The notes: generated by a model from the letters alone, not told the origin. A DNA stretch of 64,000 nucleotides from Lentisphaera marina (GCF_028745505.1 NZ_JAQZZL010000001.1:186001-250000); one strand, 5' to 3'; counted from the stretch's first letter, positions 43,265 to 53,377 are shown. Made by a program: numbers and translations.

Positions 43265-45094
43265 ATGCTTGCACTTATTACTTTAATTGTATGCTTAAGT
43301 CTCCTACATATCTTTGCAGGAGGCTTAAACCCTGAAGCTCTCTATGCCTCTTGCTTTATCTTAAATTTGAGTTGTTCAATCCAGCTCTATCTAAATGGCA
43401 AGAAACATATTTTGTGTAAAGTAGCAATACCAGTATTACTCTTGCTTTTAACTCTTGTCATCAGCATATTCTACATACCGTCTCTGAGTCCTTATGAGTC
43501 GTCTGAAAGACTAGAAATCATCAATGCAGTACACAATCTAATAATCGAAGGTAACAAACTTGGATTATGGGATATAACCTCCCCTAAGTTCCATAATGGA
43601 AGCGCCTATTGGGAAAGCTTTTTCCTAATCTTAAACTTCTTAATGATTCCTGCAGCAGTCTATTTATGCTCGATCATGAATCGACGTAATAAAATTCGCT
43701 TAACATACATCATGCTTTTTTGGGCTGTCGCTAATATTGGCATCAATATTATCGATAAAAAAATCATCTCCCTTGATGGTAAAATTTGGTCGATATTTGA
43801 AACCCAAGCGGGGAAAGCCTCCGGAGTTTTTGTTAATGAAAACCATTACGGTGTTTACCTTTGTTTTTTTCTTCCTTTGATTATTTCTCAAATACTCAAA
43901 CAGTTTAGTAATAAGAATATAGGTATAACAACATTATACTCTTTACTGCTCGCTTTCTTTCTTTATGGGATACTACTATCAGGATCCAGAGGTGCGATGA
44001 TTATTTGTGCTCTCTCTATACTACTAACTTTCCTAATTCACCATAATAAAGCGACACTTATCAGTTCAGGCCCACTAAAATATTTTATAATTACTGTTTC
44101 TATCATTCTTTTTGCCTTCTTTACACCAAACAACTTAAATGAAGAAATCAAAGAAAGCGGCATTCAATACGACCATAATCGGCAGCTGTTCTATTCTATA
44201 GTACCTAAATTAATTAAAGATTACCCACTAGGTACAGGGCCAGGTGGATATCGTCACACCGCACCTAGCTATCTTATTTATCCTGTAGATAGCAACACCA
44301 TGCCACATCATAGTGAAAATACATATTTTCAACTTCTGATTGAAAATGGTATTATATCTTTCATAATTATATCTGGTATAATTTTATTAGTTTTAAAACA
44401 AATATCCACCAATATACAAAATAAAACTCTATCACATAGGTTGCAAACAACATCTATAGTAGCTCTCGCTGCCTTTGCATGCCATGCTGCATATGACTAC
44501 CCCTTAGAAATCCCAGTTTACGCCTTAAGTGTTGCTATTTTTACTGGTTTTTTACTTACTCGAGGTGACCACTATCTAAAGGGGCCTAATAAGCCCTCAG
44601 AATTAAAATTTTCAAAAATAATATTTCTACTCCCATTAAGTGCTATCTTATTAATAATTATTATTTTTTCAAAGATAGGTGATAACTACAAAACTAAATC
44701 TACATTTGATTACAACTCATCCTTAAACCTAGAAGATTTGGTAAATAACCTAACATACAATCCTAGCGCATGGTATAATTGGTATTTTTTATATGATAAG
44801 CTCATCCAAGAACAGCATTACTCGCTCGCAGAGTTTTGTTTGAAGCAGGCAACAATAAATCATCCAAATCAATCTCAACTTTGGAAAGAATTAACTTTTA
44901 TACGATTCAAACACCTTGACTTCGCGGGTGCTACTCGTTCATATAGAAGATACTTCTTGCTTAACTCACAAGATCGAAGATCAAAAATTAAAGATGAAGC
45001 CTTACTATTCTTCACTGAAGATGAGTACGATTACCTACTTCATCTCGAAATGCCCATGCAAGAGCGCACACGCGAATACATTCGTAGTATCTAA
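43265..45094 (+). CDS. O-antigen ligase/polymerase family membrane protein (Wzy/WaaL-like) with C-terminal TPR-like region
   Basis: A 609-residue protein with about ten TM segments from residue 1 to 440. The Wzy/WaaL-type periplasmic loop (NENHYGVYL, LLSGSRGAMIICALSILL, GTGPGGYRHTAPSY, PHHSENTYFQLLIENG) is present. Residues about 470-600 form TPR-like helices facing the periplasm. It polymerises or ligates repeat units of the exopolysaccharide. Last gene of the cluster, 10 bases after the wzc-like gene. Ligase and polymerase cannot be told apart from sequence alone. Confidence 0.82.
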   Translation: MLALITLIVCLSLLHIFAGGLNPEALYASCFILNLSCSIQLYLNGKKHILCKVAIPVLLLLLTLVISIFYIPSLSPYESSERLEIINAVHNLIIEGNKLGLWDITSPKFHNGSAYWESFFLILNFLMIPAAVYLCSIMNRRNKIRLTYIMLFWAVANIGINIIDKKIISLDGKIWSIFETQAGKASGVFVNENHYGVYLCFFLPLIISQILKQFSNKNIGITTLYSLLLAFFLYGILLSGSRGAMIICALSILLTFLIHHNKATLISSGPLKYFIITVSIILFAFFTPNNLNEEIKESGIQYDHNRQLFYSIVPKLIKDYPLGTGPGGYRHTAPSYLIYPVDSNTMPHHSENTYFQLLIENGIISFIIISGIILLVLKQISTNIQNKTLSHRLQTTSIVALAAFACHAAYDYPLEIPVYALSVAIFTGFLLTRGDHYLKGPNKPSELKFSKIIFLLPLSAILLIIIIFSKIGDNYKTKSTFDYNSSLNLEDLVNNLTYNPSAWYNWYFLYDKLIQEQHYSLAEFCLKQATINHPNQSQLWKELTFIRFKHLDFAGATRSYRRYFLLNSQDRRSKIKDEALLFFTEDEYDYLLHLEMPMQERTREYIRSI

Positions 45095-45193
45095 GCTAGC
45101 ATTATAGATCCTTCTAGATAGCACCCTTTCATTGCAAATGTGGGCTAAGAGGATAATATTTATCTATAATTATAAATTCTCTAGGATATACCC

Positions 45194-45808
45194 ATGGCCG
45201 TAAATTACATGACCAGTATTGGCGACCCCAAACAACTAAACTCCCTTCTTAAAGACGATGTTATAGCAGGGAAATCTGAAAAACGCATTGTTTTTGCTGG
45301 TCGTTCCAATGCTGGAAAAAGCTCTTTACTCAACAGTTTAACGCGGAGCAAGATTGCTCAAATCTCACGCGAGCCCGGAAAAACACGTAAAGTTAATCTC
45401 TTTTACTGCAGTTTTCTCAAACGTGTCCTCAGTGACTTGCCTGGTTATGGTTTTGCCAAGCGCAATAAAACCGAGCGTAAACTCTGGGAAGAACTTATCA
45501 CCAGTTACTTAATTGCTGATAAAGAAAATATCGAACGCATCATCCTAGTGACTGATTGTCGCCATGGCCCTGCAGACTCAGATTTGGATGCGATGGATTT
45601 TTTCCAAGAACTCGGCTTTTCAGTGACTTTAGTTTTATCAAAATCCGATAAACTCAATCAAAAAGCTAGATCAAAGCGCAACAAAGAAATCAAAGAACTC
45701 CTACAAGATTCTAAACCAGAGAAAAAGTTTTGGATTTCGAGCCTTAAAGGAACGGGTGTCAGAGAATTAAGTAGAGATATCATTAATGACCCAACAACAA
45801 CTGATTAA
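45194..45808 (+). CDS. engB: Ribosome biogenesis GTP-binding protein EngB/YsxC
   Basis: A 204-residue protein. G1 GRSNAGKSS, G3 DLPGYGFAK, G4 KSDKL and the KWISSLKGTG-like G5 region match EngB. It assists assembly of the large ribosomal subunit in the cytoplasm. Shine-Dalgarno AGGA. Its 3' end overlaps the start of the next gene by 23 bases. Confidence 0.93.
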   Translation: MAVNYMTSIGDPKQLNSLLKDDVIAGKSEKRIVFAGRSNAGKSSLLNSLTRSKIAQISREPGKTRKVNLFYCSFLKRVLSDLPGYGFAKRNKTERKLWEELITSYLIADKENIERIILVTDCRHGPADSDLDAMDFFQELGFSVTLVLSKSDKLNQKARSKRNKEIKELLQDSKPEKKFWISSLKGTGVRELSRDIINDPTTTD

Positions 45809-48458
45809 TTTTTTAGAAGGCCACGCTAGGACTCAGAGCTTATCTACCCTGCGTAGATCCTTGTTGACTTATGTCAGCCTGCTCATTCCTTTTATCACGG
45901 TCTTCATAATCAGTGACCATTTCTTGAAATACGCCCCATTTATCCGATGGGGATTCTTCTTGAGCTTCCTCATTTACTCCCTCATATTTATTGCACAACA
46001 AATAAAGCAATCACAAGCTAAACTCAATTTATTATATGTCGCTAGAGAAATAGAAAAAGCTAAACCTGAACTAAATTCCTGCTTGAGCCATAGCTTGAGT
46101 AGTCGCCAAGATAAAATCATTGCTCATCTCGAGAATCATGATCTTCAAATACCTCCTCAGAAACATTCTCTCAGTCCACTCGGCTTTTCAATTATTGCCC
46201 TCATTGCCTACATTAGCCTTTCCCCCTACCCCAGCCAACTCAGTTTTCAAAGGCTCTTTCATCCTTGGAAAACCTTAAATACTCCTTCAAAAACTTTGAT
46301 TCAAACGATTAGTCCCGCGCCCTCAAGCGTCAGTTACCAATCCAAAGCATGGCTACTCAAAGTCAACATCAAAGGAATCACTCCTAAGCAAGGGCATGTC
46401 AAATATAGTTTTGATCCATCAATTCCCGAAAAGGAATGGCAAGAATCGCCCTTGCTTCAAGAATTGAAAAATGAATTCATCGCCGAATTCCCTGCCGTCC
46501 AAAGTCGCTTCTATATCAAAATCCTTCTGGGTGATGCCGAAAGTTCCGTTTTTCATATTGATGTAAAACTGCCCACCACTATTCAGAAAATTGATTATTT
46601 TGTTTACACACCTGAATACCTCAAGAAAAAACCCTACAAAGTTGAAGGGCCAGATATCAGTGTCCCGAAAAATTCTTTCGTTGATATAAATGTGGATTTC
46701 GATCGCAGCATTATCAATAGTCAATTAAAACTCAATGCGAGCAACCGTCCCCTCACGCTCAGAAACAAATCTGCTTTCATAAAAAAAATCGCCATAAATG
46801 ATGATGCTAGCTTCTCACTTATTAGTAAAGAATCAGATCTAGCTCCCTATGTTGAAAGTTCTCAATTTCATATTAAAGCTCTCAATGACCTTCCTCCAAA
46901 AATCACTTTCCCTAATTTCCAAAAAGAAAACTTCATCCATGAAGGTCAAGCCAACTTAGCTTTCCACATTAAAGTTGAAGACGATTGGGGGCTCAAATCC
47001 CTAGATTTGAAAATTAAAGAACGCTTCCAAAGTCAAGTAATTACTAAGAGTTATTATGACGGTTTCGATCGCCAGAAAAGTCTCAATCTTGAAAGCCAAA
47101 TCCCACTTCTTAAGCTATTTCCAGAACTTAAAGCTAAAGAAAACTATCAATTCTATTTCGAAAGTGAGGATATCAAAGGACAGAAATCTCAAAGTCCGGT
47201 TTTTACAATTCAAATCAATCAGGCTCCACCTGTAGCGAATGACAATAAATCTCAAGTTCAACCAGAGAACCAACCAGAGAACCAACCAGAGAACCAACCA
47301 CAGAACCAACCAGAGAACCAACCAGAGAACCAACCAGAGAACCAACCAGAGAACCAACCAGAGAACCAACCAGAGAACCAACCAGAGAACCAACCAGAGA
47401 ACCAACCAGAGAACCAACCAGAGAACCAACCAGAGAACCAACCAGAGAACCAACCAGAGAACCAACCACAGAACCAACCACAGAACCAACCAGAGAACCA
47501 ACCAGAGAACCAACCACAGAACCAACCAGAGAACCAACCACAGAACCAACCAGAGAACCAACCAGAGAACCAACCAGAGAACCAACCACAGAACCAACCA
47601 GAGAACCAACCAGAGAACCAACCAGAGAACCAACCAGAGAACCAACCAGAGAACCAACCAGAGAACCAACCACAGAACCAACCACAGAACCAACCACAGA
47701 ACCAACCACAGAACCAACCACAGAACCAACCACAGAACCAACCACAGAACCAACCACAGAACCAACCACAGAACCAACCACAGAACCAACCAGGGGATAA
47801 GCCTGGGGATAAGCCTGGGGATAAGCCTGGCGATAAGCCTGGGGATAAGCCTGGGGATAAGCCGGGGGATAAGCCGGGGGATAAGCCGGGGGATAAGCCG
47901 GGGGATAAGCCGGGGGATAAGCCGGGGGATAAGCCGGGGGATAAGCCGGGGGATAAGCCGGGGGATAAGCCAGGTCAGCCAGGTCAGCCTGGTCAGCCAG
48001 GTCAGCCAGGTCAGCCAGGTCAGCCAGGTCAGCCAGGTCAGCCAGGTCAGCCTGGTCAGCCAGGTCAGCCTGGTCAGCCAGGTCAAGGCGGAGAGGGTAG
48101 TATAAATCAAGGGCCCGGACAACAAGCCCAAACTGGGGAAGCTCAGGATAAAAGTGGGGAATTAACCGATAATGCTAAGAAATCAGATTCTCAGCTGCAG
48201 TCCATTGGCGACAAGGGCTTAAAGCAAAACTTAGACCCAAATCAAAATAGAACTAAGCCCAAAAACCAAGCTCAATCACCCGAAATAAACAGCCCCATCA
48301 ATAAACAAGAAATTGATATTAAAAGTAGTGAAGAAAAACTGGAAACTCGGCAACAAGAAATCGATAATGACGAACAAAGTATAAGCCCCGAAAATCAAAA
48401 AATTATCGACAACTACCGCAAGGCATTACAGAAATATCAAAAGTCACAAAAGAAATAG
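45786..48458 (+). CDS. Large membrane protein with extensive QPEN, GDKP and PGQ repeats (DUF4175-like)
   Basis: An 890-residue protein. Two N-terminal TM helices (about 30-70) and a third near 135 precede a beta-rich region (about 170-470) that resembles PVC proteins of the DUF4175 kind. From 492 to about 767 the sequence is almost entirely tandem repeats: QP(E/Q)N, then GDKP, then PGQ. The tail (about 770-890) is charged and helical. Overlaps engB by 23 bases. The repeat region should be extended, hydrophilic and extracytoplasmic, a spacer or adhesive stalk; function unknown. The start is the best in-frame ATG. Confidence 0.75.
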   Translation: MTQQQLINFLEGHARTQSLSTLRRSLLTYVSLLIPFITVFIISDHFLKYAPFIRWGFFLSFLIYSLIFIAQQIKQSQAKLNLLYVAREIEKAKPELNSCLSHSLSSRQDKIIAHLENHDLQIPPQKHSLSPLGFSIIALIAYISLSPYPSQLSFQRLFHPWKTLNTPSKTLIQTISPAPSSVSYQSKAWLLKVNIKGITPKQGHVKYSFDPSIPEKEWQESPLLQELKNEFIAEFPAVQSRFYIKILLGDAESSVFHIDVKLPTTIQKIDYFVYTPEYLKKKPYKVEGPDISVPKNSFVDINVDFDRSIINSQLKLNASNRPLTLRNKSAFIKKIAINDDASFSLISKESDLAPYVESSQFHIKALNDLPPKITFPNFQKENFIHEGQANLAFHIKVEDDWGLKSLDLKIKERFQSQVITKSYYDGFDRQKSLNLESQIPLLKLFPELKAKENYQFYFESEDIKGQKSQSPVFTIQINQAPPVANDNKSQVQPENQPENQPENQPQNQPENQPENQPENQPENQPENQPENQPENQPENQPENQPENQPENQPENQPENQPQNQPQNQPENQPENQPQNQPENQPQNQPENQPENQPENQPQNQPENQPENQPENQPENQPENQPENQPQNQPQNQPQNQPQNQPQNQPQNQPQNQPQNQPQNQPQNQPGDKPGDKPGDKPGDKPGDKPGDKPGDKPGDKPGDKPGDKPGDKPGDKPGDKPGDKPGDKPGQPGQPGQPGQPGQPGQPGQPGQPGQPGQPGQPGQPGQGGEGSINQGPGQQAQTGEAQDKSGELTDNAKKSDSQLQSIGDKGLKQNLDPNQNRTKPKNQAQSPEINSPINKQEIDIKSSEEKLETRQQEIDNDEQSISPENQKIIDNYRKALQKYQKSQKK
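47259..48085 (+). repeat. Tandem repeat block inside the membrane protein gene
   Basis: Three successive arrays: CAACCAGAGAAC/CAACCACAGAAC (12 bp, 47259-47792), GGGGATAAGCCN (12 bp, to 47972) and GGTCAGCCA/T (9 bp, to 48085). Because units are multiples of three, long open frames appear in other frames and on the other strand. Confidence 0.97.
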
Positions 48459-48481
48459 CTCGTTTTTTTGATTTTTATTAC

Positions 48482-48509
48482 TTGAAAGCTTTGTCTTTTC
48501 GCTTATTAT
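48482..48509 (+). promoter_or_regulatory. Promoter of tRNA-Val
   Basis: TTGAAA and TATTAT separated by 16 bp, 14 bases upstream of the tRNA start. Confidence 0.6.
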
Positions 48510-48523
48510 CTACCCACCTAATC

Positions 48524-48597
48524 GGGCGATTAGCTCAGTTGGCTAGAGCGCTTCGTTGACATCGAAGAGGTCGCTGGTTCGAGTCCAGTATTGCCCA
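48524..48597 (+). tRNA. tRNA-Val(GAC)
   Basis: Acceptor GGGCGAT pairs with ATTGCCC, discriminator A. Anticodon stem CTTCG/CGAAG holds the loop TTGACAT with anticodon GAC. D-arm and T-arm (GGTTCGAGTCC) are normal. CCA not encoded. Confidence 0.95.
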
Positions 48598-48600
48598 CTT

Positions 48601-48632
48601 AAAGACAGTTTCGAAAGAGACTGTCTTTTTTT
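48601..48632 (+). terminator. Intrinsic terminator of tRNA-Val
   Basis: Stem AAAGACAGTTTC/GAGACTGTCTTT with a GAAA tetraloop, followed by T's, three bases after the tRNA. Confidence 0.85.
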
Positions 48633-48729
48633 GTGTTAAAATTTCACATGCTTTTTTAAAAAGTCATGTGTCAAAGCTGTTATTCATAACAATTAGCTTG
48701 TAGAATAAGCTTATTAACTACAGGAAAGC

Positions 48730-49284
48730 ATGACTGATACTGAACTCATTATAGCGGCGCAAAAAGGCGATAACTCGGCTTTTTCTCAGCTCGTAGAGCG
48801 CTACCAACGCAATGTCCGCGCCTGCTTGGCCGTGCGTCTGAACAATCGTTTTGAAGTTGACGACCTAGCTCAGGATGCCTTTTTAGTTGCCTACCGTAAA
48901 ATTAATGAGTTTGATAATTCCAAAGCCTTTGGCCCGTGGATTCGCAGTATCGCTTTCTACCTTCTCAAAAACTACTGGCGCAAACACAAGCCAGATGCCA
49001 TAGGAGGCTCCGCAGAACTGCAAATACTCATTGACGAAGAAATTGGGCTCCAGTACTCAGAAAAGAATGAATCCGACTCCTTAGTGGCTTTAAAAGCATG
49101 TACAAAAAAACTCGATGAAAGTCTGCAGAAAATTGTTAAGCTCCATTATCACGATGGCTTATCCGTTGGCGAACTCACAAAACAACTTGATATGAAGCAC
49201 TCCGCTATGACCATGAAACTGCACCGCATGCGCGATCAGTTACGTCGCTGTATCAATGAAACACGTGGAAGCTGTCAGCTATGA
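48730..49284 (+). CDS. ECF sigma factor (RpoE-like), paired with a FecR-type protein
   Basis: A 184-residue protein of a different ECF group from the kinase-linked ones. Region 2: AFSQLVERYQRNVRACL..DDLAQDAFLVAYRKINEF. Region 4: LHYHDGLSVGELTKQLDMKHSAMTMKLHRMRDQLRR. Shine-Dalgarno AGGAA. Its stop overlaps the start of the FecR-LamG gene (ATGA), which is the arrangement of sigma and anti-sigma pairs. The group is common in planctomycetes and lentisphaeres, often beside sulfatases; the adjacent degradative genes are likely targets. Confidence 0.92.
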   Translation: MTDTELIIAAQKGDNSAFSQLVERYQRNVRACLAVRLNNRFEVDDLAQDAFLVAYRKINEFDNSKAFGPWIRSIAFYLLKNYWRKHKPDAIGGSAELQILIDEEIGLQYSEKNESDSLVALKACTKKLDESLQKIVKLHYHDGLSVGELTKQLDMKHSAMTMKLHRMRDQLRRCINETRGSCQL

Positions 49285-50828
49285 ACGAAAATGAAGAAAA
49301 ACTCATCTCTGCTTACATGGCAGGCGAAGATGTCGACGAAAAATTGCTTCAAGCATGTCGCGAAAACCCCAACTTGCTCAAAGACCTAGCAGATTTTGTT
49401 GCCACCGAACGCTTACTTCAGTTTGATGCCCAAGAAGACGATCTATTTGTCAAAGAATTTGAAACAAAATTGCAACTGGAACAAGAAGACCAGTTCACGA
49501 CACAATTTGAACAAAAACTCGCAGAGAAACAGAAGTCTCGTTTTAACTTTCTCCAACTAGTTGCAGCAGCCTGCCTTATTCTCCTACCAGTATTTTATTT
49601 TTCTCAAGACAAGCAAAGTATTGAAACACCCGTAGTTGCGAGCATCGCAAAGAGTATTGGAAATCCTAGTTTAATAATGGGCAATGAACTCAATGCGGGT
49701 CCCTTTACTCTTGATAAAGGCTACGCGGAGCTAACTCTCAAAAATGGCGTGCAGCTCACTTTAGAAGCTCCGATAAAATTAGATTTTAAAAATCCTGACC
49801 TCATTCTCCTACATGAAGGCAATCTTGTCGCCAATGTCCCCAAGCAGGCCATTGGCTTCACCGTCTTAACTCCAAGTTCAGAAATCATTGATCTAGGAAC
49901 TGAATTTGCTGTGGGTGTAAGCCCATCGGGAGCTTCCGAAGTCCATGTTATGCAGGGCGAAGTCAAAGCACGCTCGCTTAAAAATAATCAATTCGTCAAT
50001 CTCTTCAAAGATGATGCACGCGCCTTTGATGCTCAGCAACAAATGTCTATTATTGAGAGTAACCCCATGCGCTTCCGCAGATCACTCCCCGGAGAATCTC
50101 CTGAAGATCCCGATTTTCTTCACTGGTCCTTTGACGACCAAGCAAATATTACTACCGCTTCTGGCAAAGGTTTTGATACCAGTCAATTCTCGGGTGAACT
50201 CAAAACCCTTAATCAAGGCCAAGGACCCATATATGAAAATGGTCAATTTGGCAAAGCCCTCTTCTTTAATGGTAAAGACGCCTATGTGGAAACAGCCTTC
50301 AAGGGTATTGGCGGAACCGAGCCAAGAACGGTAGCTTTTTGGGCAAAAATCCCAGAAGATTTCACCATCGACAATGGCTACGGCATGATCAGCTGGGGTT
50401 TACATAGACCAGGTAAGGCCTGGCAAATATCCCCCAACCCACTAAAACGTGAAGGTCCTTTAGGCCGTCTTCGCATTGGCACAATGCAAGCCACTGTGGT
50501 TGGTCAAACAGACTTGAGAGACCGTCGCTGGCATCATATTGCTATAGTCATGTATGGTGGAAGTGAAGTCGATACCTCAACTCACATCTTACTCTACATT
50601 GATGGCAAGCTGGAAAACACTTCACATAAAGCCGTACAAAGAATCGACACTATACTAGATCACAAACAATCTCGCCCGCTCATCTTTGGTCGCAACATGG
50701 CTTTCGATTACGATAACAAGCAGATTCGTCAAAAATTCTTCCGCGGTTGGCTCGATGAAATTTTTATTTTCGACGCCGCTCTCGATCAAGAGCAAATTCA
50801 GAACCTTATGAATTCGAATTCATTATAA
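49281..50828 (+). CDS. FecR domain and LamG (concanavalin-like) domain protein, probable anti-sigma sensor
   Basis: A 515-residue protein. An N-terminal cytoplasmic part (about 1-85) likely binds the sigma factor, followed by one TM helix (about 95-112: LVAAACLILLPVFYFS), a FecR-like beta-helix (about 130-235, ending HVMQGEVKARSL) and a LamG/concanavalin-like domain (about 270-510: WSFDDQANITTASGKGFD, AYVETAFKGIGG, RRWHHIAIVMYGG, GWLDEIFIFDAALDQEQI). The LamG part would recognise a carbohydrate outside and pass the signal inwards. Overlaps the sigma gene by four bases. Confidence 0.88.
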   Translation: MNENEEKLISAYMAGEDVDEKLLQACRENPNLLKDLADFVATERLLQFDAQEDDLFVKEFETKLQLEQEDQFTTQFEQKLAEKQKSRFNFLQLVAAACLILLPVFYFSQDKQSIETPVVASIAKSIGNPSLIMGNELNAGPFTLDKGYAELTLKNGVQLTLEAPIKLDFKNPDLILLHEGNLVANVPKQAIGFTVLTPSSEIIDLGTEFAVGVSPSGASEVHVMQGEVKARSLKNNQFVNLFKDDARAFDAQQQMSIIESNPMRFRRSLPGESPEDPDFLHWSFDDQANITTASGKGFDTSQFSGELKTLNQGQGPIYENGQFGKALFFNGKDAYVETAFKGIGGTEPRTVAFWAKIPEDFTIDNGYGMISWGLHRPGKAWQISPNPLKREGPLGRLRIGTMQATVVGQTDLRDRRWHHIAIVMYGGSEVDTSTHILLYIDGKLENTSHKAVQRIDTILDHKQSRPLIFGRNMAFDYDNKQIRQKFFRGWLDEIFIFDAALDQEQIQNLMNSNSL

Positions 50829-50830
50829 TA

Positions 50831-50885
50831 AGTGAGTTCTACTACAGGAAAATTAATTTTCTGAAAACACCAAACCGAACTCACT
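50831..50885. other. Inverted repeat between the FecR-LamG gene and the next gene
   Basis: Arms AGTGAGTTC and GAACTCACT are 37 bases apart and enclose a second palindrome, GAAAATTAATTTTC. It could be a terminator-like structure or an operator; it has no T-run. Confidence 0.45.
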
Positions 50886-51016
50886 CAAATCAACGATTCG
50901 GCCATTCATCAATATGAACTAAATCGGCATTTTTTATAACAAAAATGTCAGAACATATGTGTCATCTCCTCTACTGCCTACAATTACTGGCAAAGAATAA
51001 AATAACGGAGAAATAC

Positions 51017-53377
51017 ATGATCAAAAATTTCATTAAAACATTTGCGCTCATCGCAAGTTTAAGCTTGGGGTTACAAGCACAAGATAACGCTCCCCAAAAT
51101 ATTGCCGGTGTCTACCCCTCCCTAACGATGTATAATAATGAAGGTGAATGTGGAACGGGTGCCCTCGTACCCTGGGGCGACTATTTGTGGGCCATTACCT
51201 ACGCACCTCACAAACAAAGTGGCTCTTCTGACAAACTTTATCAAATCACTCCAGGCCTTAAGCAAATTATTCGCTCTGAGAGCGTTGGTGGTACTCCAGC
51301 TAACCGCATGATTCACATGGAATCTCAACAGCTCAATATTGGCCCCTACTTTATAAAAATGGATGGCACTGTCAGAACTCTCGATCCTAAAAAAATGCCT
51401 GGCCGTCACACGGCGACGGCACGTCACCTAACAGATCCTGAGAACAAAGTCTACATCGCCACTATGGAGGAAGGTCTCTACTCCGTAGATGTTAATACCC
51501 TGGAATTTACTGAGCATATCAAAGATGGTAATAGGCAAAAAGCGGTTGGCAATGGCGTTAAATCAAAACTACCTGGTTACCATGGTAAAGGGCTTTACTC
51601 GGGCCAAGGCTTTCTCATCTACGCAAATAATGGTGAACATGGTCGCGCTGCGATGACTCGCCCCGACACTTCTTCAGGTGCACTCGCTTCTTGGCAGGGA
51701 GAAGGAGACTGGAAACTGATTCGTCGCAATCAATTCACCGAAGTCACTGGGCCAGGAGGCATCTATGGCAATGCCAAAGAAAGCGATCCAATTTGGGCCA
51801 TGGGTTGGGATTATCGCTCACTCATTCTCATGCTTCTACAAGATAAAAAGTGGCATACTTACCGCTTGCCCAAAGCCAGTCATTCCTATGATGGCGCACA
51901 CGGATGGAATACCGAATGGCCTCGTATCCGCGACATTGAAGAAAAAGACCTCCTTGCCACCATGCATGGCACTTTTTGGAAATTTCCAAAGACTTTCTCT
52001 CGTGAAAATTCTGCGGGCATTACGCCACGCTCTAACTACCTCAAAGTTATTGGCGACTTTTCCATGTGGAACGATAAACTCGTTCTCGGCTGTGATGACT
52101 CCGCGCAAAAAGAATTCCTCAATCATCGTCCCTTTAAATCAACCAAGGGCGCACCCGTTCAATCTAATTCCAATCTCTGGTTTATTGATCCTGCACTACT
52201 AGATCAACTTGGCCCTGTCATTGGACGTGGTTCTGTTTGGCTTCGTGATGATGTGAAGGCTGACCAAGTCAGCGACCCCTACCTCTTCTCGGGTTATGAC
52301 TATCGTAATATGGTGATAAATCACAATTCAAATAAGCCAGTTAACTTCACAATTGAAGTAGATCTAAAAGGTAATAATCAGTGGACACAACTAGAGAAAT
52401 TCTCTGTAGAGAAGTCACTCATCCATCAGTTCCCCTCGACACAGAAAGGAGCTTGGATTCGTATTAAGACTGATCGCGATGCCAAGGCGGTCTCCGTTCA
52501 CTTTAATTACTCAAACAAAGATTCGCGACCTACGCAAAATGATGCCATCTTTACGCCCATCGCAAAAATTGGTGAATCAGTTCAAACAAAAGGCCTTATT
52601 CGCAGTAATCGCAAAGTTCTCAGTCTCAAAAATGACCAAGGCTACTTTGCGGTGAACGCAAACTTAGAAATGAATTCAAGTGCAGATCAAGCAGCACTAT
52701 TCAAAGGTTCTGAGCAACCCAAAAATATCATCAAAGTCGACGAAGCTTCAGCCTTAATAATAGAAGATGGTAAACGCTACCGCATCCCCAAAAATGATGC
52801 TTATAAAAACATCGAAGGCCGCATCTGCCGCGAAGTTGCCACTGAGCGCGACCTCTTTAACTTCCACGGAACTTTTTATGAACTCCCTGCTCGCAATGCT
52901 CAGGGCTTTGCCAAAATCCGTCCGATTGCGACTCATAACTTAGCTATCGATGACTATGCATCTCATTTCGGCCTCATGTTCATGACTGGCCTTTCTGACC
53001 GCAGTAATGATCGTGTGCTTAAAAATGACCAAGCTGCAGTTTGGGCTGGTGTCATTGATGAACTCTGGAAGCTTGGCAAGCCTCGTGGTTTTGGGGGTCC
53101 CTGGAAAGCTACTCAAGTGAAAGCGGGTGTTCCATCCGATCCCTACCTGATGACTGCTTACGATCAAAAGTCCGTTGAGCTCAGTTCCGACAAAGACTCT
53201 ACCATAACGCTTGAAGTCGACATCGATGGTACTGGACTTTGGGTTGGCTACAAAAGTTTCGAAGTCAAAGCCGGCCAAAGTACTTCTTACACTTTCCCTG
53301 AAGGCTTCTCCGCCTACTGGGTACGCGCTACTAGCAGCATAGACAGTAAAGCCAGCGCTTTGTTCACTTATGAGTAG
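51017..53377 (+). CDS. Large secreted protein, beta-propeller-like, function not recognised
   Basis: A 786-residue protein from the ATG at 51017, chosen because GGAG is 7 bases upstream and a signal peptide follows (FALIASLSLGLQAQ). Repeated strands such as YLWAITYAPHKQSGSSDKLYQITPG, NKVYIATMEEGLYSVD and SNLWFIDPALLDQLG suggest a beta-propeller; the segments DPYLFSGYDYRNMVINHNSN and DPYLMTAYDQKSVELSSDKD are internally repeated, each followed by TIEVDxxGxxxW. It follows the ECF/FecR pair and precedes sulfatases, so it may be a carbohydrate-binding or degradation protein. No known family identified. Confidence 0.7.
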   Translation: MIKNFIKTFALIASLSLGLQAQDNAPQNIAGVYPSLTMYNNEGECGTGALVPWGDYLWAITYAPHKQSGSSDKLYQITPGLKQIIRSESVGGTPANRMIHMESQQLNIGPYFIKMDGTVRTLDPKKMPGRHTATARHLTDPENKVYIATMEEGLYSVDVNTLEFTEHIKDGNRQKAVGNGVKSKLPGYHGKGLYSGQGFLIYANNGEHGRAAMTRPDTSSGALASWQGEGDWKLIRRNQFTEVTGPGGIYGNAKESDPIWAMGWDYRSLILMLLQDKKWHTYRLPKASHSYDGAHGWNTEWPRIRDIEEKDLLATMHGTFWKFPKTFSRENSAGITPRSNYLKVIGDFSMWNDKLVLGCDDSAQKEFLNHRPFKSTKGAPVQSNSNLWFIDPALLDQLGPVIGRGSVWLRDDVKADQVSDPYLFSGYDYRNMVINHNSNKPVNFTIEVDLKGNNQWTQLEKFSVEKSLIHQFPSTQKGAWIRIKTDRDAKAVSVHFNYSNKDSRPTQNDAIFTPIAKIGESVQTKGLIRSNRKVLSLKNDQGYFAVNANLEMNSSADQAALFKGSEQPKNIIKVDEASALIIEDGKRYRIPKNDAYKNIEGRICREVATERDLFNFHGTFYELPARNAQGFAKIRPIATHNLAIDDYASHFGLMFMTGLSDRSNDRVLKNDQAAVWAGVIDELWKLGKPRGFGGPWKATQVKAGVPSDPYLMTAYDQKSVELSSDKDSTITLEVDIDGTGLWVGYKSFEVKAGQSTSYTFPEGFSAYWVRATSSIDSKASALFTYE

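Noticed and set aside
47215-47781. Minus-strand Gly-Ser-Val repeat frame
   Set aside because: Shifted reading of the same repeat array; no independent gene features.
47239-48105. Plus-strand frame of Asn-Gln-Arg-Thr repeats
   Set aside because: Shifted reading of the same repeat array in the 45786 gene.
47115-48131. Long minus-strand frame rich in Leu, Val and Trp
   Set aside because: Produced by the QPEN/GDKP/PGQ repeats, which stay open in other frames; no start site or ribosome site.
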